Both the position numbers and the translations under genes were made by a program. The notes beneath the pieces are model-generated. The model saw only the letters and a list, made by a program, of their open reading frames with translations. It did no database searches and had not been told where the DNA came from. Of a stretch of DNA of 7,586 nt, positions 6,636 to 7,586 are shown piece after piece. Source of the stretch: Puniceicoccaceae bacterium. GTDB lineage: Bacteria > Verrucomicrobiota > Verrucomicrobiae > Opitutales > Coraliomargaritaceae. Position 1 is the first letter of the stretch, and every line of letters begins with the position of its first letter. The stretch lies in contig CABXXS010000043.1 in assembly GCA_902516225.1 (NCBI GenBank), forward strand, positions 1-7,586, given 5' to 3'.

Positions 6636-7586
6636 TTAAGATTGGAGGCTTAGAGGATTTTTGAGCCCGCTAATAAGATCTTTGCGCGCGCGCATGAGTT
6701 CAATTTGTGCCTCAGGTTCCGTATTAAAAATTTTTTGTTCTACCTCTTTGATTTGAGCCTCAACATACGTTCTACGTAATCTTTCGAGACAAAATTCTAT
6801 TTGTTTAGCTGGCTCTTCGACACTTAATTCACGCGCTTGTATATTGGCCATTAATTGCCTTTCTTCTACACTATCAATAATAGCGTCTATTTGCCCACTG
6901 TTTTCCAACAATCCTTCCTGTAGCTCTGCTAGGAGGCGGGTTAGTAATCGGCCTTCCGTTGAGTGTGTATCAATCCATTCATAGTCAATTATTTCTGAAA
7001 TTATAGTCCCGTAATCTGGGTGATGTGAAACGAGCCAAAGTAGTTCCCAAGTCGCTCGTGTCAATAGCGGGTCTCTAATGCTTTCCGGGCTCTTTGCGCT
7101 ATCGTTTGTAGTTCTTGTGATATTCCTAGGGGTGGGAGTATTTTGGAAGTCGCGTAAAGCCGCTTGCGCATCCACTCTTAGAATGCGAGCAGCAATCAGA
7201 ATATAATCTTCGCGAGCTACATCAGAGGAAACATGATGTAGTAAATCAAATACCCCGTTCAGCGCAGTGGTCTTGTCGTGGGTAGTAGGTCCGCGATCCT
7301 TGGGCAAGCTATCGGTTATAGCTAGTTCAATGCCGCTCTTGGCTGTCTTCCTTAGGGTTTCTAGCGCTGCAGCGCCTTGTTCGCGCAACAAGTCGTCTGG
7401 ATCGGCCTTATCCGGCAGTAAAAGAAAACGGAATTCGAGACCGGCTTTAAAGGCAAGTGGCAGAGCTCTCAGCGCTGCCTTGCGCCCTGCTGCATCTCCG
7501 TCTAGCAAGCATTCAATCAAGCTAGGTTCGTAGCGACGTAGTAGATTAAGTTGATCGTCTGTTATCGCTGTGCCTTGCGGGGCGAC
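6636..7586 (-). CDS. dnaG: DNA primase DnaG, C-terminal part; 5' end beyond the window edge
   Basis: Synthesises RNA primers at the replication fork and docks on the DnaB helicase. The frame is open to the right edge: 316 residues are visible before TAA at 6638-6636. The edge cuts the TOPRIM catalytic domain. Visible are VAPQGTAIT (2-9 of the visible part) and LLDGDAAGRKAALRAL (27-42), matching the E. coli GTATT and CYDGDRAGRDAAWRAL segments. DGD supplies the metal-binding aspartates (E. coli Asp309/Asp311). Then FLLLPDKADPDDLLRE (54-69) is the typical end of the core. The remaining 200 or so residues form the helical, poorly conserved C-terminal helicase-interaction region. The zinc-binding domain and the catalytic glutamate lie outside the window. 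A TTG at 7520 could be mistaken for the start, but the conserved TOPRIM sequence continues upstream of it, so it is an internal Leu codon. First visible gene of the series leading to rpoD. Confidence 0.93.
   Translation of the reverse strand, partial: VAPQGTAITDDQLNLLRRYEPSLIECLLDGDAAGRKAALRALPLAFKAGLEFRFLLLPDKADPDDLLREQGAAALETLRKTAKSGIELAITDSLPKDRGPTTHDKTTALNGVFDLLHHVSSDVAREDYILIAARILRVDAQAALRDFQNTPTPRNITRTTNDSAKSPESIRDPLLTRATWELLWLVSHHPDYGTIISEIIDYEWIDTHSTEGRLLTRLLAELQEGLLENSGQIDAIIDSVEERQLMANIQARELSVEEPAKQIEFCLERLRRTYVEAQIKEVEQKIFNTEPEAQIELMRARKDLISGLKNPLSLQS

Noticed and set aside
7518..7520. TTG as a possible dnaG start
   Set aside because: The frame continues upstream to the window edge with conserved TOPRIM sequence (VAPQGTAIT), so this codon is an internal leucine.
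7267..7533. Plus-strand open frame of 88 codons opposite dnaG
   Set aside because: Shadow of the conserved DnaG TOPRIM coding sequence on the minus strand; no recognisable motif.
1..7586. Defence system, CRISPR array, prophage, insertion sequence or tRNA gene
   Set aside because: I looked for repeats with spacers, transposase or integrase motifs, inverted terminal repeats and cloverleaf patterns and found none; the coding space is filled by core genes.

Overview
The window reads as a bacterial chromosomal housekeeping region, with no sign of a phage, transposon, CRISPR array, RNA gene or acquired island. The most likely source is a member of Verrucomicrobiota, probably close to Opitutales/Puniceicoccales. 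I infer this from the type of primary sigma factor (a full RpoD behind a long lysine-rich tail) and from the style of the MurJ and Pta proteins. No marker gene such as 16S rRNA is present, so the placement is provisional.

Layout, left to right. (1) Minus strand, 1-1941: pta (phosphate acetyltransferase, catalytic unit only) is followed after 37 bases by a second gene, cut by the left edge. That gene encodes the P-loop BioD-like protein entering a DRTGG domain that forms the N-terminal half of long Pta enzymes such as that of E. coli. Pta therefore appears here as two separate genes, catalytic one first. (2) 1942-2093: a divergent intergenic region with weak promoter-like hexamers. (3) Plus strand, 2094-3647: murJ, the lipid II flippase. 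(4) Minus strand, 3651-7586: dnaG (3' part only) > rpoD > small lipoprotein > tatA, all in one direction with gaps of 34, 17 and 75 bases. This resembles the dnaG-rpoD core of the classical macromolecular-synthesis operon, extended by an envelope lipoprotein and a Tat translocase subunit. murJ and tatA converge with only 3 bases between their stop codons.

Together the genes cover acetyl-CoA/acetyl-phosphate interconversion (pta and partner), peptidoglycan precursor export (murJ), replication priming (dnaG), housekeeping transcription (rpoD) and export of folded proteins (tatA).

The most unusual object is RpoD. Its first 130 residues hold 52 lysines and no acidic residue before position 125, and they include a 13-residue tandem repeat (39 bp in DNA) like the tail of histone H1. 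Other points worth a look are MurJ cavity charges replaced by serine or threonine, the split Pta, the uncharacterised lipoprotein behind rpoD, and the lack of any Shine-Dalgarno-like sequence at all six visible starts. I found no convincing new multi-gene system.
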